Shown here one piece after another: positions 44,468 through 52,586 of a stretch of 64,000 bases of DNA (its first letter is position 1; the number at the start of each line of letters is the position of its first letter). The notes beneath the pieces are model-generated. The model saw only the letters and a program-made list of their open reading frames with translations. It made no database searches and was not told the origin of the DNA. This DNA comes from Caryophanales bacterium (GTDB lineage: Bacteria; Bacillota; Bacilli; Bacillales; Bacillaceae_J), in contig DULJ01000048.1 in the NCBI GenBank assembly GCA_012840465.1, positions 62,001-126,000 on the forward strand. Direction: 5' to 3'. The position numbers and the translations under genes are program-made.

Positions 44468-45474
44468 TTTTGAATAACCTCCTTTATTCCAATATTCAGA
44501 AAGTCAAGGGCATTTTTACCAAGCATGGCTTGTTTTTGTTCTTCCGTAACCCCTGTTGTATCATCTATTACTTGACCCGCTGGTATTTCCCGCAGTAAGA
44601 ATGGATAATCAGAGCCCATAATCACATGGTCATATCCAACACTTTCAACTAAATAACGTATATTGGCAGGATCATTCACTAAAGAATCATAATAAAACTT
44701 TTTAGCATAATAGCTTGGTGGATTTTGAATTAGGCGAAGATGAGGCCAAACATTCCAACCTTTGTCCAACCTGCCAATCAAATATGGTAATGATCCCCCG
44801 CCGTGCGCAAAGCATATTTTTAAGTCTGGGTATTTGTCCATTACCCCACCTGAAATCAGACTTGCTCCTGCCAATGCTGTTTCACTTGGCATTCCTACCG
44901 TATACATCAAATTGTGGCGAGTTATTCTGTCTTTCCCCAATGTTTCCCACGGATGGACGAAGAGAGGAACCTGCCATTTTTCCGCCATTTCGAAAAACTC
45001 CAGGAAAGACGGGTCATCAAGATTATTTCCATTCACATTTGTTCCAATTTCAATTCCTTTTAATCCAAGATCATGTATACAACGATCCATTTCCCTTATA
45101 GCTACAGCAACATCCTGCATAGGTACAGTTCCAAGACCAATAAATCTATCTGGATATTGTTGTACTGTTTCGGCGATAACATCATTTTGAATCCGTGCCA
45201 TTTGTTCCGCTTCTTCCACTGGCTGCCCATAGCAAAAGGTGACTGGAATCGGGGAGAGAACTTGAATATCTACTCCCTCGCGGTCCATATCTTGAATTCT
45301 TTTTTCCGGACTCCATACTTGATCTGTCACTTCACGAAAGACCTTACCTGCCACCATAATATTTGCCCCGCAGGCACATGTGCGTTCAAGACGGGGCCAT
45401 TTATCACCGTGTAGATGCTGGGTGAGTTCCGTAAAATTCTCCGGGATAATATGGGTATGAAAATCTACACGCAT
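44464..45474 (-). CDS. nbaD: 2-amino-3-carboxymuconate-6-semialdehyde decarboxylase (ACMSD)
   Basis: A 336-residue amidohydrolase-superfamily zinc enzyme. Metal ligands are in DFHTHIIPE (H-x-H), FVHPWE, CFAHGGGSLPYL and MGSDYPFLL (Asp). The pattern, including FGHGGGS-type loop, VWSPEKRIQDMD and GIEIGTNVNG, follows ACMSD closely. It removes CO2 from ACMS before that compound cyclises to quinolinate. ATG 45474 is used; GTG 45480 is possible. It overlaps the 3' end of the dioxygenase gene, so the two are translationally coupled, which makes sense for an unstable intermediate. Confidence 0.92.
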   Translation of the reverse strand: MRVDFHTHIIPENFTELTQHLHGDKWPRLERTCACGANIMVAGKVFREVTDQVWSPEKRIQDMDREGVDIQVLSPIPVTFCYGQPVEEAEQMARIQNDVIAETVQQYPDRFIGLGTVPMQDVAVAIREMDRCIHDLGLKGIEIGTNVNGNNLDDPSFLEFFEMAEKWQVPLFVHPWETLGKDRITRHNLMYTVGMPSETALAGASLISGGVMDKYPDLKICFAHGGGSLPYLIGRLDKGWNVWPHLRLIQNPPSYYAKKFYYDSLVNDPANIRYLVESVGYDHVIMGSDYPFLLREIPAGQVIDDTTGVTEEQKQAMLGKNALDFLNIGIKEVIQK

Positions 45475-46019
45475 TTCCACTCACTCGCTTCCTCAGGCAT
45501 TACATGTCCGCAATGTTTACATGTACGTAGCTCCAAACTGCTGTTAAATATTTCAATTCCTTCTTTCACTTGTACCTCAATATCTGTTAGTTGAAGAGTG
45601 AAACGGTGCATCATATGATTACATTCATCACAATACCAAACTAAACTTTCCAGTTCTCCTTGTTTTCGATTGCGTTCAATAACAATGCCAATCGTATCAG
45701 TAACCCTATGCGGAGAATGTGGAGTATTAGGAGGAAGTAAGAATATCTCACCTTCCTTAACCGTAATTACTTCACGTTTTCCTTCTTTATTGATGATTTC
45801 TACGTAACAATCCCCCTTAATCTGATAGAAAATTTCTTCAGAAGGATCAACGTGGAAGTCACGACGTTTATTGGGACCCCCTATAATCATGAACATTAAT
45901 TCTGCGTCTTTCCAAACCACTTTGTTGTTTACCGGTGGCTTAAGCTCATCTTTATGATCCTCAACGAATTTCCATAGATTAATAGTTTCAATTGAGCCTT
46001 TTGGTTGATAAGTCTCCAT
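45465..46019 (-). CDS. nbaC: 3-hydroxyanthranilate 3,4-dioxygenase
   Basis: A 184-residue cupin dioxygenase. The active-site Fe ligands are in RDFHVDPSEEIFYQIKGD (His and Glu) and NTPHSPHR (His). The C-terminal rubredoxin-like iron site has two pairs of cysteines, WYCDECNH and LRTCKHCGHV, as in bacterial 3-HAO. It opens 3-hydroxyanthranilate to ACMS. It lies 107 bases after the hydroxylase and overlaps the ACMSD gene. A small palindrome lies 25-40 bases upstream. Confidence 0.93.
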   Translation of the reverse strand: METYQPKGSIETINLWKFVEDHKDELKPPVNNKVVWKDAELMFMIIGGPNKRRDFHVDPSEEIFYQIKGDCYVEIINKEGKREVITVKEGEIFLLPPNTPHSPHRVTDTIGIVIERNRKQGELESLVWYCDECNHMMHRFTLQLTDIEVQVKEGIEIFNSSLELRTCKHCGHVMPEEASEWKCV

Positions 46020-46043
46020 TTTATTTACACCATCCTATTTTTT

Positions 46044-46058
46044 AGTGTTTATAACACT
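46044..46058. promoter_or_regulatory. short palindrome upstream of the 3-HAO gene
   Basis: AGTGTT-TAT-AACACT, perfect 6-bp arms, between the hydroxylase stop and the 3-HAO start. It could be an internal operator or an mRNA hairpin; its spacing differs from the TGTTA-N6-TAACA sites. Confidence 0.35.
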
Positions 46059-46126
46059 TTTATGACCAACGACCTAACAAAATAACATTCAAAATATTCA
46101 GTTATTTATTCAGAAACACAAAGTTA

Positions 46127-47602
46127 TCACTTGTTTACTGGATTCTTAAGCTGCGCAACCTTCAATGCTTCATCAACCATTTCAAACTTTCGCTCTTTTT
46201 TCATTTTATTGAAGAAAATTGCTCTCTTTCTAATTGGGTCACCTGTATAATAACGTTCATATTGCAGTAAACGTTGTCCAAAGGCTTCTCCACTTAAATC
46301 CCAAGCTAATTTAAATATGCTAATACGTTCTGTTGCAGATACCCCTTCTCTACCAACATAATAACGTTCAATATCTTGGCTTAACTCTGGGTGTTCAATA
46401 TCAGCACCTGTAGGGGAAAGTAATAATCCTCCTGCTCCAATAATTTGTATTACTTCAATCGCGCGCGGGTACAGTGTCGGCATCAGACCGCGAATGGTTT
46501 CCAGTGTTACTCCATTGGGCATTACTTCACCACTTGGTGTAGTCTCGAATTCCAATTCGGACACACGCAACAATGCTCTAATGGTTTCTACAGATTGAAT
46601 TAATTCCCCAAGTTTATCTTGAACATGTAAAAATGTGTCAACACCAATGGAATCCGCTAATCTACATGCAACTTCCATTGCAAATTGTAGCTTCACTAGT
46701 CCCCTTACTGATGATTGGTGCGTAGGTTGTTGAGCAATTCCCGTTTTAGGATAAAGTAAATTTGCTGCTTCCACATTGTTATAAATAAATACGCGGTTCC
46801 ATGGGACTAATACATCATCGAAAATCAGCAAGGCATCTGTTTCCTCAAAACGTGATGCTACTGGGTGATCGAATAATGGACGCTTTCCATCCTGCATATT
46901 TTCACGACAAACAATTCGTAGTCCCGGTGTGTCAATTGGAATAGCAAATGACACAGCATAAGGTTCATCACCGGGTTGATATCCAGGGAAGGTATAAATA
47001 ATTACCTCATCTGTTACAGGTGCCAACGTAGCTAGGAATTTAGCACCCCTAACAATAAGCCCTTCCGGAGTTTCTTTCACAACACCTAAATGAGTAAACT
47101 TTTCTTTTTGTTCATGGGAAGATTTTCTTCGATCATTTTGCGGATTGATGATAGCATGAGTTAAAAATAAATCATTATCTCGAATATAACGATAATAATT
47201 ACGGATATTATCAGCCCACTGAGTATTATATTTTTCAAGGAATCCTGCATTCTCATATAAAGAAGTGATGACTACATTTAGAAAGTCCGGAGATCTTCCC
47301 ATCATACCAAAAGTAGCTTCTGCAAATGCTTCAAATGCAGCTCTTCGTTTCATTAAATCATCATAGTTTCTTGGAACTAGAAATGCGTTATTAACTCTTT
47401 CTCCTGTCTCCTCACAAATATGTGTAATTTTATCCTGGTATTTTGGATCATGCTGCAAATCATATAGTCTTGCAATCTCTAAAACTGTTTGTCTTAACAC
47501 CGGCTCATCCATTACATTCTCTACTTTTCTTCCTTCCAACCACACGTCTGGTTTTCTTGACTTTACCGCATTGATATACTGTTCACCTGTACGAATTCCC
47601 AT
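46127..47602 (-). CDS. HpaB-family FADH2 monooxygenase, probable anthranilate 3-monooxygenase
   Basis: A 491-residue oxygenase component of the 4-hydroxyphenylacetate 3-hydroxylase family ([21 protein letters not shown]-type start, core [57 protein letters not shown]). These enzymes use FADH2 from a separate reductase. A Geobacillus member of this family is known to turn anthranilate into 3-hydroxyanthranilate. The next gene here is 3-hydroxyanthranilate dioxygenase, so the same activity is strongly suggested. A Crp/Fnr-type palindrome is 119 bases upstream. No reductase gene of the usual type is nearby. A deleted copy lies at 37015-37180. Confidence 0.85.
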   Translation of the reverse strand: MGIRTGEQYINAVKSRKPDVWLEGRKVENVMDEPVLRQTVLEIARLYDLQHDPKYQDKITHICEETGERVNNAFLVPRNYDDLMKRRAAFEAFAEATFGMMGRSPDFLNVVITSLYENAGFLEKYNTQWADNIRNYYRYIRDNDLFLTHAIINPQNDRRKSSHEQKEKFTHLGVVKETPEGLIVRGAKFLATLAPVTDEVIIYTFPGYQPGDEPYAVSFAIPIDTPGLRIVCRENMQDGKRPLFDHPVASRFEETDALLIFDDVLVPWNRVFIYNNVEAANLLYPKTGIAQQPTHQSSVRGLVKLQFAMEVACRLADSIGVDTFLHVQDKLGELIQSVETIRALLRVSELEFETTPSGEVMPNGVTLETIRGLMPTLYPRAIEVIQIIGAGGLLLSPTGADIEHPELSQDIERYYVGREGVSATERISIFKLAWDLSGEAFGQRLLQYERYYTGDPIRKRAIFFNKMKKERKFEMVDEALKVAQLKNPVNK

Positions 47603-47712
47603 AATTAACCTCTCTTTACCAATTATTTTTGTTAATGATTTTTTGGTTTATTAAACTTATTAAGTTAATAAATCTCTTAATTAGAATATTAATCATGAAA
47701 TCGCTTTCTAAC

Positions 47713-47728
47713 TGTTACCCTGTTAACA
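47713..47728. promoter_or_regulatory. Crp/Fnr-type site, hydroxylase-3HAO-ACMSD-TRAP operon
   Basis: TGTTA-CCCTGT-TAACA, a perfect match to the island consensus, centred about 119 bases upstream of the hydroxylase start. It controls the eight-gene operon that ends with dctM. Confidence 0.72.
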
Positions 47729-47888
47729 TTTCCTTAAGAATATTTCAAAATCCTCGAAATACTTAAAATACCACTTTATTAAGACTTTTCGAATACAATG
47801 ATACCATCGGCAGTTCGTAACTCGATTGGCTTTTATTCATAGGGAGTTCAAGTCCTACCTTTTTCGCTGTTTACATGCAAAAATAAAA

Positions 47889-47928
47889 AACACCCACAAA
47901 CATTGATTTATCAACATTTGCGAGTGTT
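47889..47928 (-). terminator. terminator of the second semialdehyde dehydrogenase gene
   Basis: A long imperfect stem: AACACCCACAAACATTGAT pairs with ATCAACATTTGCGAGTGTT with a few mismatches. On the minus strand it follows the 47941 gene by 12 bases and ends in TTTTTTATTTTTG, so that gene is separate from the hydroxylase operon. Confidence 0.85.
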
Positions 47929-47940
47929 TTGTTGCTTTTA

Positions 47941-49419
47941 TTACAATTTTATACAAATATTTTTCAACTCTGAATAGAACTCCATACTATGTGCTCCGCC
48001 TTCACGACCAATACCACTTTGTTTCATACCTCCAAATGGTGTTCTTAAATCACGAAGGAACCAAGTATTAACCCAAACAATTCCCGCTTCAATTTCACCA
48101 GCTACTCTATGTGCACGACGAAGATTATTTGTCCAGACTGATGCACTTAAGCCATAATAAGTATCATTTGCAAGTTCAATCACTTCTTCTTCAGTATCAA
48201 ACGGAATAACCGTTACAACCGGTCCAAAAATTTCTTCACGCACCACTCGGCAATTATGATCCAAACCAACAATAATAGTAGGCTCTAGATAATAACCTTT
48301 GTCCTTAAGATCTTCCGGTGTTTTTCCACCTATTAAAATTTCTCCGCCTTCTTCTTTCGCAAGTTCAATATAACTCTTTACACGATTAAAGTGCTCCTCA
48401 GAAATAAGGGCGCCAACGTTTGTTTTTGCGTCTAGGGGGTCCCCAACAACTAATCCATTTGCTTTTGCTGTAAATTTCTCAAGGAATTGATCATAAACAG
48501 GTCGTTCAACGTATATACGTGAACCACACATACAAACTTCCCCTTGATTTACGAAACTTGATTTTAGAGTTGTTTCAATTACTTCATCCAAATCAGAGTC
48601 AGCAAAAATAATATTCGGATTTTTCCCACCTAATTCATAAGATAGTTTCTTCAATGATTCTGCAGCTGATTTCATAATAATTTTCCCTGTTGTTGTTTCA
48701 CCAGTAAAACTAATAGCATCTACATCCGGATGTTCGGATAGAGCAGCTCCTGCTGAATTAGGACCAAATCCGTGAACAATATTAAGAACTCCATCCGGAA
48801 CACCGGCATCGCTACATATTTCTCCCAATAAAGTAGCTGTGGAAGGTGTAAGCTCAGCAGGTTTTATAACAACCGTATTACCCATTGCTAACGCTGGGGC
48901 AAGCTTCCATGTTAATAATAACAACGGCAGGTTCCATGGGTTAATTATACCAATAACACCAGTAGGTCTACGTACGGAATAATTAATTGCAGTAGAATCT
49001 GTTTCATAGGCTTCTGTTCCAATACCACGTAGAAAGTCTGAAAAGAAATGGAAGTTGTATGCCGCTCTTGGTATATCAAGTGAACTTGATAATGATAAAG
49101 GTTTTCCAGTATCCAATGTTTCCAACATTGCTAGTTCATCTTTTCGTTCTAAAATGATATCCCCAATTTTTCTGATTACTTTGATTCGTTCATCAGTTGA
49201 TAACTTTTTCCATGGACCTTTCAGTGCTCTTTTTGCTGCTTGAACAGCAAGATCGATTTCTTCTTTCCCACCTTCTGCAACCGTTCCTAACACTTCTTTG
49301 GTAGCAGGATTAATATTTTCAAATGTTTTCCCATTAATAGATGGAACATATTGTCCATTAATATAATGTTGGCAATCAATTGGTTTGACCTTTTTTGATG
49401 CTACTACTTGTTCAATCAT
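47941..49419 (-). CDS. second muconic-semialdehyde-type dehydrogenase
   Basis: A 492-residue aldehyde dehydrogenase and a clear paralogue of the gene at 42532: catalytic Cys in NQGEVCMCGSR, Glu in YELGGKNPN, and the C-terminal WFLRDLRTPFGGMKQSGIGR and GGAHSMEFYSELK. It has its own terminator and a Crp/Fnr-type palindrome 134 bases upstream, so it is a separate member of the same regulon. It may act on the same semialdehyde, or on a second aldehyde of the pathway. ATG 49419 follows GGGGG. Confidence 0.85.
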   Translation of the reverse strand: MIEQVVASKKVKPIDCQHYINGQYVPSINGKTFENINPATKEVLGTVAEGGKEEIDLAVQAAKRALKGPWKKLSTDERIKVIRKIGDIILERKDELAMLETLDTGKPLSLSSSLDIPRAAYNFHFFSDFLRGIGTEAYETDSTAINYSVRRPTGVIGIINPWNLPLLLLTWKLAPALAMGNTVVIKPAELTPSTATLLGEICSDAGVPDGVLNIVHGFGPNSAGAALSEHPDVDAISFTGETTTGKIIMKSAAESLKKLSYELGGKNPNIIFADSDLDEVIETTLKSSFVNQGEVCMCGSRIYVERPVYDQFLEKFTAKANGLVVGDPLDAKTNVGALISEEHFNRVKSYIELAKEEGGEILIGGKTPEDLKDKGYYLEPTIIVGLDHNCRVVREEIFGPVVTVIPFDTEEEVIELANDTYYGLSASVWTNNLRRAHRVAGEIEAGIVWVNTWFLRDLRTPFGGMKQSGIGREGGAHSMEFYSELKNICIKL

Positions 49420-49544
49420 TTTTTATCCCCCTAAATATTATGAATTTATTTAAATTTAGTTTAATCCACCTTTGTTTAATATAAAATAACAGTGTTGCTA
49501 TATATGAAACAAGTGTATATATTTTTTAAATATTTCAACTTTTG

Positions 49545-49560
49545 TGTTAATTAGTTTACA
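49545..49560. promoter_or_regulatory. Crp/Fnr-type site, second semialdehyde dehydrogenase gene
   Basis: TGTTA-ATTAGT-TTACA on the plus strand, one mismatch from the island consensus, centred 134 bases upstream of ATG 49419. The 10-base spacing of its GTT/TTAC arms excludes a BirA box, which needs 15. Confidence 0.62.
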
Positions 49561-49614
49561 CTTTTTAAATACTGTTAAAGATTTATAGGCTCAACTACCA
49601 AAGCCGATAAGGAA

Positions 49615-49655
49615 AAGAGCCTGTACCTTTTCATACTCAAGGGTTACAGACTCTT
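49615..49655 (-). terminator. terminator of bioYDA
   Basis: AAGAGCCTGTACC (49615-49627) pairs with GGTTACAGACTCTT (49642-49655), with two mismatches or bulges. On the minus strand it ends in TTTTCCTTATC, about 30 bases after the bioA stop. Confidence 0.75.
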
Positions 49656-49685
49656 GTTTAGTGATAGTTAGTATTTTAAAAACCT

Positions 49686-51053
49686 TTATCTATGGTATGT
49701 AACGAAAAATTCCTGTATGGCCTTATTTGTTTTTTCAATCATCGTTTTTATTTCTTCTTTTGTTATTACATATGGCGGCATAAAATAAAGGATGTTGCCT
49801 AATGGCCTTAAGAGCAGTCCGTTTTCTAATGCAATTTGATAAATTTTATAGCCGATTCTCTCTTCGCTTGGGAAAGGTTCCTTTGTCTCTTTGTCTTTCA
49901 CCAATTCAATTGCGCCAACCATCCCCGTTTGTCTGTATTCACCTACATATACTTGATGATTGAATACTTCAGAAGCCAACTTATTCATATACGCACTTTT
50001 CTCTTGGATCTGTTCGATGTAATCATCTTCTTCAAAAATTTGTAGGACCTTAAGGGCCACTTGACAAGCAAGCGGATTGCCGGTGTAACTATGTGAATGC
50101 AAAAATGCTTTCATGGTATGATAGTCATCATAGAAGGCCTGATAAACATCATCTGTGGTTAAGACAGCAGATAATGGTAAATATCCGCCTGTTAATCCTT
50201 TTGATAAACACATGAAGTCAGGCGTAATGCCAGCTTGTTCACAAGCAAACATCGTTCCTGTTCTACCAAATCCCACCGCTACTTCATCCGCTATAAGATG
50301 TACATCATATTGCAAACATAGCTCCTTTAATTTCTTTAGATAAGAAGGCGGATACATTTTCATCCCTGCCGCCGCTTGTATTAAAGGTTCTATTATAATT
50401 GCAGTTATTTCTTCATGATATAATTTTAATTTTTCTTCAATAAATGATAAACATGGTGCACTGCAATAATCTGGTCTATCGTTAAATGGACATCTAAAAC
50501 AATCCGGTCCTTGTGCTCGTATCGTATCAAGTAATAGTGGTTCAAAAACATCATTATAGAGACCCACTCCACCAACAGAAAGAGCCCCGAGGGTTTCGCC
50601 ATGATAAGCGTCTGTTAATGCCAGGAATCTTTTTTTCTTCGGCTTGTTTTGTTGCATATGATATTGAAAGCTCATCTTTAAGGCCACCTCTATCGCTGAA
50701 GATCCATTATCAGCAAAGAAAACTTTCGTCAACCCATCCGGAGTGATCTTTACAAGTTTTTCTGCAAGAAAAATGGCCGGTTCATGTGTAAAGTTAGCAA
50801 ATATCGCATGTTCTAATTGAAAAGCTTGGTTAGCTAAAGCCGTACTAATTCGTTCGTTACAATGTCCAAATAAGTTTACCCACCAAGAAGAAACAGCATC
50901 TATATATTGCTCTCCATTTTCATCATACAAATAAATCCCTTTACCACTTTTGATCACAATGGGTGGGAAATCTTCATAATCTTTCATCTGGGAACAGGGA
51001 TGCCAAACATGTTGTAAATCTCGTCTTTGTAAGTTTGAAATCGTAGACATCAT
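49686..51053 (-). CDS. bioA: DAPA aminotransferase
   Basis: A 455-residue class III PLP aminotransferase making 7,8-diaminopelargonate. Features are the [17 protein letters not shown]-terminus, [44 protein letters not shown] and the PLP lysine in [13 protein letters not shown]. The amino donor may be lysine rather than SAM, as in B. subtilis, but that cannot be read here. Its ATG overlaps the bioD stop (ATGA). It is the last gene of bioYDA. Confidence 0.95.
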   Translation of the reverse strand: MMSTISNLQRRDLQHVWHPCSQMKDYEDFPPIVIKSGKGIYLYDENGEQYIDAVSSWWVNLFGHCNERISTALANQAFQLEHAIFANFTHEPAIFLAEKLVKITPDGLTKVFFADNGSSAIEVALKMSFQYHMQQNKPKKKRFLALTDAYHGETLGALSVGGVGLYNDVFEPLLLDTIRAQGPDCFRCPFNDRPDYCSAPCLSFIEEKLKLYHEEITAIIIEPLIQAAAGMKMYPPSYLKKLKELCLQYDVHLIADEVAVGFGRTGTMFACEQAGITPDFMCLSKGLTGGYLPLSAVLTTDDVYQAFYDDYHTMKAFLHSHSYTGNPLACQVALKVLQIFEEDDYIEQIQEKSAYMNKLASEVFNHQVYVGEYRQTGMVGAIELVKDKETKEPFPSEERIGYKIYQIALENGLLLRPLGNILYFMPPYVITKEEIKTMIEKTNKAIQEFFVTYHR

Positions 51054-51742
51054 AGGGTCAACAACCTTTCAAAAAATTCGTCATTTTCTATCTGAATATC
51101 TTTTAAATCGGATAGATTTTTTAACTTTGGGATGATAAGAAAAGGTAAGTTTGCGCATTTCTTAATTGCAGTTATATTATTCATTTCAAGATTAGTTCCT
51201 TCATACCCATTAAATACAAGCCCCACAATTGGAATATCCCTCGATTTAAGTGCCTTCAGCGAAAGTAAAGTGTGGTTGATCGTCCCTACTCTTGTTCGAG
51301 TAACCAAAACCACCGGTAACTGTGATTGCTGAATCAAATGAAGAAAATAATAGTTACGATGCTCATCCAATGGAACATATAATCCACCAGCTCCTTCACA
51401 AATCAGAAAGTCATACCTTGATTTTAATTTTTTGATGTGTTCTAAAATGACTTCCCCTTTTATTTCTGAACCTTCCAGCATAGCCGCATAATGTGGGGAT
51501 GCCGACTCTTTAAATGAATAAGTATTTAAATGTCTTGCTATTAAATGAGTTTCACTCAAAGATTGATAGATTGTTGTATCCCCATAATAGGACTTGTTAT
51601 TTTCTGTTATAATCCCAGTTTGAACAGGCTTATAGGGGATAACACTTTTTCCCTTCTTCTGAAAATGTCGCATAAAGTATGCCGTTACCACCGTTTTCCC
51701 CACATCTGTATCGGTTCCCACTATCCAAAAATGTTGTGACAT
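51050..51742 (-). CDS. bioD: dethiobiotin synthetase
   Basis: A 230-residue P-loop enzyme: [18 protein letters not shown] at the N-terminus, KPVQTG, and [11 protein letters not shown] near residue 115. It closes the ureido ring of dethiobiotin using ATP and CO2. It lies 60 bases after bioY and overlaps bioA by 4 bases. Confidence 0.95.
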   Translation of the reverse strand: MSQHFWIVGTDTDVGKTVVTAYFMRHFQKKGKSVIPYKPVQTGIITENNKSYYGDTTIYQSLSETHLIARHLNTYSFKESASPHYAAMLEGSEIKGEVILEHIKKLKSRYDFLICEGAGGLYVPLDEHRNYYFLHLIQQSQLPVVLVTRTRVGTINHTLLSLKALKSRDIPIVGLVFNGYEGTNLEMNNITAIKKCANLPFLIIPKLKNLSDLKDIQIENDEFFERLLTL

Positions 51743-51802
51743 ATCATCCCTTCTTTTTTCCTAGAATTTGCTCCCTTTCTACATATAAAAGCTAAACATC
51801 TT

Positions 51803-52384
51803 TTACGCATCCATTGTAGGTGTATAAGTTCTTTTTAAAGCTGTGCGTACTTTTGGCAAGACAACTAGTGATGCAGTAATAACGATTATATCCAATGGTA
51901 AATAGACTATCATCCATCCCCAAGCCATCGTATAACTAAACCCATCAGGAGCAGCTGCCCACACTTTGAAAGCTACATACATCATATTTGTTCCAATAAT
52001 GTAATTACAGAAAACACTTAAAAAACCCGCTCCTATGTAATTTTTTTTAGTAACTGATTTTTGGTCTGCAATTAGTTTTCCAGTTACATAAGCGACAAAA
52101 ATAAATGAGATAATAAATCCAAATGTTGGACTAAGTACTTGTGCAGGTCCTCCTTTAAACTGTGCAAAAACAGGGACACCAACTAATCCAACAAGCATAT
52201 AAGTTAACATCGCTAGTGCACCTAATCGACTTCCTAAGATCCCCCCGGCCAAAATAGCAAACATGAGTTGTAATGTAATTGGTACTCCACCTATTGTTAG
52301 AAATGGTGAAACATTTGCTCCAATTGCCATTAAGGCTGTAAATAATCCACATAATACAATTTTTCTTGTCTTAGAATTTACCAT
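51803..52384 (-). CDS. bioY: biotin transporter BioY
   Basis: A 193-residue membrane protein with six helices and the BioY hallmarks SPFLTIGGVPITLQLM, GSRLGALAMLTYMLVGLVGVPVF and GPAQVLSPTFGFII. It is the substrate-binding S-component for biotin uptake. As first gene of bioYDA it lies directly behind a BirA box, so uptake and synthesis are shut off together by biotin. Confidence 0.95.
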   Translation of the reverse strand: MVNSKTRKIVLCGLFTALMAIGANVSPFLTIGGVPITLQLMFAILAGGILGSRLGALAMLTYMLVGLVGVPVFAQFKGGPAQVLSPTFGFIISFIFVAYVTGKLIADQKSVTKKNYIGAGFLSVFCNYIIGTNMMYVAFKVWAAAPDGFSYTMAWGWMIVYLPLDIIVITASLVVLPKVRTALKRTYTPTMDA

Positions 52385-52399
52385 AATTCCTCTCCTTAT

Positions 52400-52430
52400 T
52401 TGTTAACTATAATTAGTTTTTAGTTAACAT
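52400..52430. promoter_or_regulatory. BirA box of bioYDA
   Basis: TTGTTAAC (52400-52407), 15 bases, GTTAACAT (52423-52430). Arms and spacing fit the Bacillus BirA operator. It is 16 bases upstream of the bioY start codon. Confidence 0.88.
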
Positions 52431-52531
52431 TAAATTTGAGATTATTTTCGCATATGTAAAACCGATTGTAAAGTAATCATTTAATACTACCCTTAATATT
52501 ATTAAATTTTTAAAATTTTCTAATTTACAAA

Positions 52532-52562
52532 ATGTAAACTTTATACTAGAATTAGTTTACAT
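52532..52562. promoter_or_regulatory. BirA box of bioB
   Basis: ATGTAAAC (52532-52539), 15 bases, GTTTACAT (52555-52562). It has the same geometry as the bioY box with TGTAAAC arms and ends 25 bases before the bioB start. Confidence 0.85.
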
Positions 52563-52586
52563 AAATAAAAAAGAGGAGGATTTTAC

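Noticed and set aside
44715-45414. Several overlapping plus-strand frames of 110-140 codons
   Set aside because: They lie fully antisense to the ACMSD gene, have no ribosome binding sites and no family features.
49540-49562. GTGTTAATTAGTTTACAC read as a third BirA box
   Set aside because: The arms are 10 bases apart instead of 15, and the downstream gene is an aldehyde dehydrogenase; it fits the Crp/Fnr-type consensus better.
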